DNA of 6,635 bases from JAZLFH01 sp045615705 (lineage in GTDB: Bacteria > Bacillota > Clostridia > UMGS1883). Both the position numbers and the translations under genes were made by a program. The notes under the pieces were generated by a model that did not search any database, was not told the origin of the DNA, and was given only the letters and a program-made list of their open reading frames with translations. This document shows, piece after piece, positions 4,655-6,635 of the stretch. How positions within the stretch are numbered: the stretch's first letter is position 1; every line of letters begins with the position of its first letter. The DNA lies in the NCBI GenBank assembly GCA_045615705.1, contig JAZLFH010000031.1, positions 1 through 6,635 of the forward strand, in the 5' to 3' direction.

Positions 4655-5282
4655 GATTTTTACGGGTCATTTCGGAAGCGGGAAAACCGAAATTGCCTTA
4701 AACACGGCTCTCAAAGAAGGAAAAGGCACTTTAATAGTTGATGTTGATACGGTAAATCCGTATTTTCGGAGCAACGATGCAAAGGAGTTTTTAAAAGAAA
4801 ACGGAATTTACATTATTGCACCGACTTTTGCAAGCACAAATATTGATATGCCGACACTTCCCGAAACGGTTTTAAGTGCCTTCAATCACGACGGGCTTGT
4901 GATTTTTGATGTCGGCGGGGATTCGGACGGGGCGTTTGCTCTCGGCGGATACAAAAAGTGGTTTGATATAAACGATTACGAGATGTTTTTGGTTGTAAAC
5001 ACTTGCCGACCGCTTACCGAAACAAAGGAAGACATTGTTTCCTACGCAAAAGAAATCGAATATGCTTCCCGTCTTAAATTAACAGGTATAATTAATAACT
5101 CTAACCTTTCTTATCTGACCGACAGAAGCGTTATTGAAAAAGGGAAAAAGATTTGCCAAGAAGCAAGCGAAATTTTAAACATTCCGCTTTCATTTACCTC
5201 GGCAAGGTCGGATATTGCAAAAGATGACGAGTTTAGAATAAATATAATTTTAGATAATCCGTACTATTTTAAGGAGGAATAA
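4629..5282 (+). CDS. P-loop ATPase of the MinD/ParA/ArsA (SIMIBI) type, function unknown
   Basis: The 217-aa soluble protein has a Walker A motif GHFGSGKT (13-20), a strand-loop IVDVDTVNPYFRS (36-48) with paired Asp 38 and 40, and a Walker B-like LVIFDVGGD (90-98). It also has a strand FLVVNTCRP and a late GIINNSNL that suits base recognition. These are features of the SIMIBI ATPase class that includes MinD, ArsA and Mrp-type Fe-S carriers. It lacks the C-terminal CPxC pair of Mrp/NBP35 carriers. The ATG at 4629 has only an abutting GGAG (4625-4628), so translation may be coupled to the upstream gene, which it overlaps by 26 nt. A CTG at 4638 would have that GGAG 9 nt away and would give a start nearer the KIFTGHFGSGKT core. 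The next gene starts 2 nt after its stop. Its position suggests a service role for the oxidoreductase (inference). Confidence 0.8.
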   Translation: MVPLSRKIKIFTGHFGSGKTEIALNTALKEGKGTLIVDVDTVNPYFRSNDAKEFLKENGIYIIAPTFASTNIDMPTLPETVLSAFNHDGLVIFDVGGDSDGAFALGGYKKWFDINDYEMFLVVNTCRPLTETKEDIVSYAKEIEYASRLKLTGIINNSNLSYLTDRSVIEKGKKICQEASEILNIPLSFTSARSDIAKDDEFRINIILDNPYYFKEE

Positions 5283-5284
5283 CA

Positions 5285-5491
5285 ATGGCAAAGGTAACTT
5301 TTGACGAATCCCGTTGCAAGGGATGTGAACTTTGTACGACGGTTTGTCCGAAAAAAATTGTCGCAATGGCAAAAGAGCGACTCAATGTCAAGGGCTTTCA
5401 TCCGGCGGAGTGCATCAATCAGGACGAGTGTATCGGTTGTGCATTTTGCGCTACAATCTGCCCTGACACAGTAATTACGGTAGAAAGGTAG
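5285..5491 (+). CDS. 2-oxoacid:ferredoxin oxidoreductase delta subunit, 2x[4Fe-4S] ferredoxin
   Basis: The 68-aa protein holds two complete [4Fe-4S] motifs of the CxxCxxCxxxCP type, Cys 11/14/17/21 and Cys 49/52/55/59. An extra Cys sits at 43. It would carry electrons from the catalytic subunits to free ferredoxin. The start ATG follows a perfect AAGGAGGA (5271-5278) at 6-nt spacing, within the end of the ATPase gene. vorB follows 8 nt after its stop. The order delta, alpha, beta is typical of KorDABC/VOR operons in Clostridia and archaea, which is why I call it a subunit rather than a free ferredoxin. Confidence 0.92.
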   Translation: MAKVTFDESRCKGCELCTTVCPKKIVAMAKERLNVKGFHPAECINQDECIGCAFCATICPDTVITVER

Positions 5492-5499
5492 GATAAAAA

Positions 5500-6561
5500 A
5501 TGAGCGAAAAAATTTTGGTAAAGGGTAACGAAGCACTTGCTCAGGCAGCCATCGAAGCAGGTTGTAAACTTTTCTTCGGTTATCCGATTACTCCGCAAAC
5601 AGAGGTTGCGGCATACATGGCTAAGAGAATGCCGAAAATCGGCGGAACATTCTTGCAGGCGGAAAGCGAAGTCGCCGCAATAAATATGGTTTACGGTGCT
5701 GCCGGTGCCGGTGCAAGAGTTATGACCAGTTCTTCAAGCCCCGGAATAAGCCTTAAATCCGAAGGTATTTCATATATCGCAGGAGCAGACCTTCCGTGCG
5801 TTATTTGTAACATTGTCCGCGGAGGTCCCGGTCTTGGCGGCATTCAGCCTGCACAGAGCGATTACTTCCAGGCGACAAAGGGTGGCGGACACGGTGATTA
5901 TCACATGATTGTTCTTGCTCCCGCAAGCATTCAGGAGTTGGTTAATTTAACCATGGAAGCATTTGACTTGGCAGACCTTTATCGCACCCCGACAATGATT
6001 ATGGGGGACGGTATGCTCGGTCAGATGATGGAGCCTGTTGAATTCGGCGAGTACAAAAAGAGAGAACTCCCCAAAAAGACTTGGGCAACAAACGGCACGG
6101 ATATGAAAAGGGAGCATAACATTGTAAATTCTTTGTACATTCAGCCCGAAGAACTCGAAGACTTAGTCGTTGAGCGTTATAAGAGATACGAAATAATCGA
6201 AAAAGAAGAAGCCAGAAGCGAAGAATATATGTGCGAAGACGCAGATTATATTATTGTCGCTTACGGTACAATCAGCCGTATTGCAAAATCAGCAATAAAA
6301 ATTTTGCGTGATGAGGGTATTAAGGTTGGTCTTATCCGCCCGATTACTCTTTGGCCGTTTGACCAAAAGCCGTTTGACAAGTATTCTTCCAAGGTAAAAA
6401 GTTTCTTGTGTGTAGAAATGAGTATGGGACAGATGGTAGAAGATGTCCGCCTTAAAGTTAACGGCAGAGCAAATGTCGAATTTTTCGGAAGAACAGGCGG
6501 AATTATCCCCACTCCCAAAGAAATTGTGGCAAAAATTAAGGAAATGGGAGGCGTAAAATAA
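5500..6561 (+). CDS. vorB: 2-oxoacid:ferredoxin oxidoreductase alpha subunit (VorB/KorA type)
   Basis: This is the alpha subunit of an enzyme that oxidatively decarboxylates a 2-oxoacid to its acyl-CoA with TPP and reduces ferredoxin, or runs in reverse. The 353-aa length equals that of stand-alone alpha subunits without a fused gamma domain. The N-terminal pyrimidine-binding domain opens ILVKGNEALAQAAIEAG and contains GYPITPQTE (27-35). This is followed by an ESEVAAINMVYGAAGAG segment and a glycine-rich RGGPGLGG stretch. The C-terminal domain II ends with an RTGGIIPTP motif. Clostridial proteins of this type are usually named 3-methyl-2-oxobutanoate (branched-chain) oxidoreductase VorB, but 2-oxoglutarate (KorA) is a real alternative; substrate cannot be read from sequence. 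An AGGTAGGA-like site precedes the ATG. Its stop overlaps the beta start by one base (TAATG). No frameshift or truncation is seen. Confidence 0.9.
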   Translation: MSEKILVKGNEALAQAAIEAGCKLFFGYPITPQTEVAAYMAKRMPKIGGTFLQAESEVAAINMVYGAAGAGARVMTSSSSPGISLKSEGISYIAGADLPCVICNIVRGGPGLGGIQPAQSDYFQATKGGGHGDYHMIVLAPASIQELVNLTMEAFDLADLYRTPTMIMGDGMLGQMMEPVEFGEYKKRELPKKTWATNGTDMKREHNIVNSLYIQPEELEDLVVERYKRYEIIEKEEARSEEYMCEDADYIIVAYGTISRIAKSAIKILRDEGIKVGLIRPITLWPFDQKPFDKYSSKVKSFLCVEMSMGQMVEDVRLKVNGRANVEFFGRTGGIIPTPKEIVAKIKEMGGVK

Positions 6562-6635
6562 TGGAAACAGTTTTTAAAAGACCACACGCATTGTGTGATG
6601 TTCCGCTCCACTACTGCCCGGGTTGTGCACACGGT
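6561..6635 (+). CDS. 2-oxoacid:ferredoxin oxidoreductase beta subunit, first 25 codons (runs off window)
   Basis: ATG 6561 overlaps the vorB stop (TAATG) and is preceded by GGGAGG (6546-6551). The translation METVFKRPHALCDVPLHYCPGCAHG runs open to the last base. HYCPGC-x-HG is the N-terminal signature of the TPP-binding beta subunit (KorB/VorA type), where the two Cys are the first ligands of its [4Fe-4S] cluster. Most homologues read CPGCGHG; here Gly is Ala (residue 23). A gamma subunit would be expected further downstream. Confidence 0.88.
   Translation, partial: METVFKRPHALCDVPLHYCPGCAHG

Overview
The window looks like chromosomal DNA from a low-to-moderate G+C anaerobic Firmicute, most likely a member of the Clostridia. 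The evidence is strong Shine-Dalgarno sites, sigma-A type promoters, a clostridial secG/smpB/ssrA neighbourhood, an overlapping nadK-argR pair, and a ferredoxin-dependent 2-oxoacid oxidoreductase operon. I cannot place it to genus from the sequence alone.

Left end (1-563, + strand): the 3' end of one unrecognised gene and one complete small unrecognised gene. They end at a terminator hairpin that carries T-rich tails in both directions. This stretch is more AT-rich (about 35% G+C by hand count over the first 300 bases) than parts of the genes at the right end. It abuts the 3' end of the tmRNA gene, a common integration site for mobile elements, so it may be the edge of an island. No integrase or attachment repeat is visible.

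Translational quality control and secretion block (683-2690, - strand, read right to left): an E2-like acyltransferase-fold protein whose usual catalytic His is Asp, then secG, smpB and ssrA (tmRNA). The tmRNA is complete, with an encoded CCA, a G3-U70 alanine identity pair, a 9-bp H2 helix and an 8-residue tag AKNYSYAA. Its mature 5' end lies only 3 nt after the smpB stop codon. A terminator-like hairpin separates secG from smpB and leaves almost no room for a separate smpB promoter.

Centre (2838-4132, + strand): nadK and argR overlap by 4 nt and are driven by a near-consensus promoter divergent from the E2-like gene. They supply NADP and arginine-responsive regulation. recN, often next to argR in Firmicutes, is not here.

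Right end (4226-6635, + strand): a redox operon of five tightly packed genes. These are an RseC/MucC-type membrane protein with four Cys, a SIMIBI-type P-loop ATPase overlapping it, a 2x[4Fe-4S] ferredoxin-like delta subunit, a VorB/KorA-type alpha subunit, and the first 25 codons of the TPP-binding beta subunit, which runs off the window. The last three make a 2-oxoacid:ferredoxin oxidoreductase. The first two are of unproven function and may assemble or service its Fe-S or redox partners. I see no CRISPR array, insertion sequence, tRNA or rRNA.
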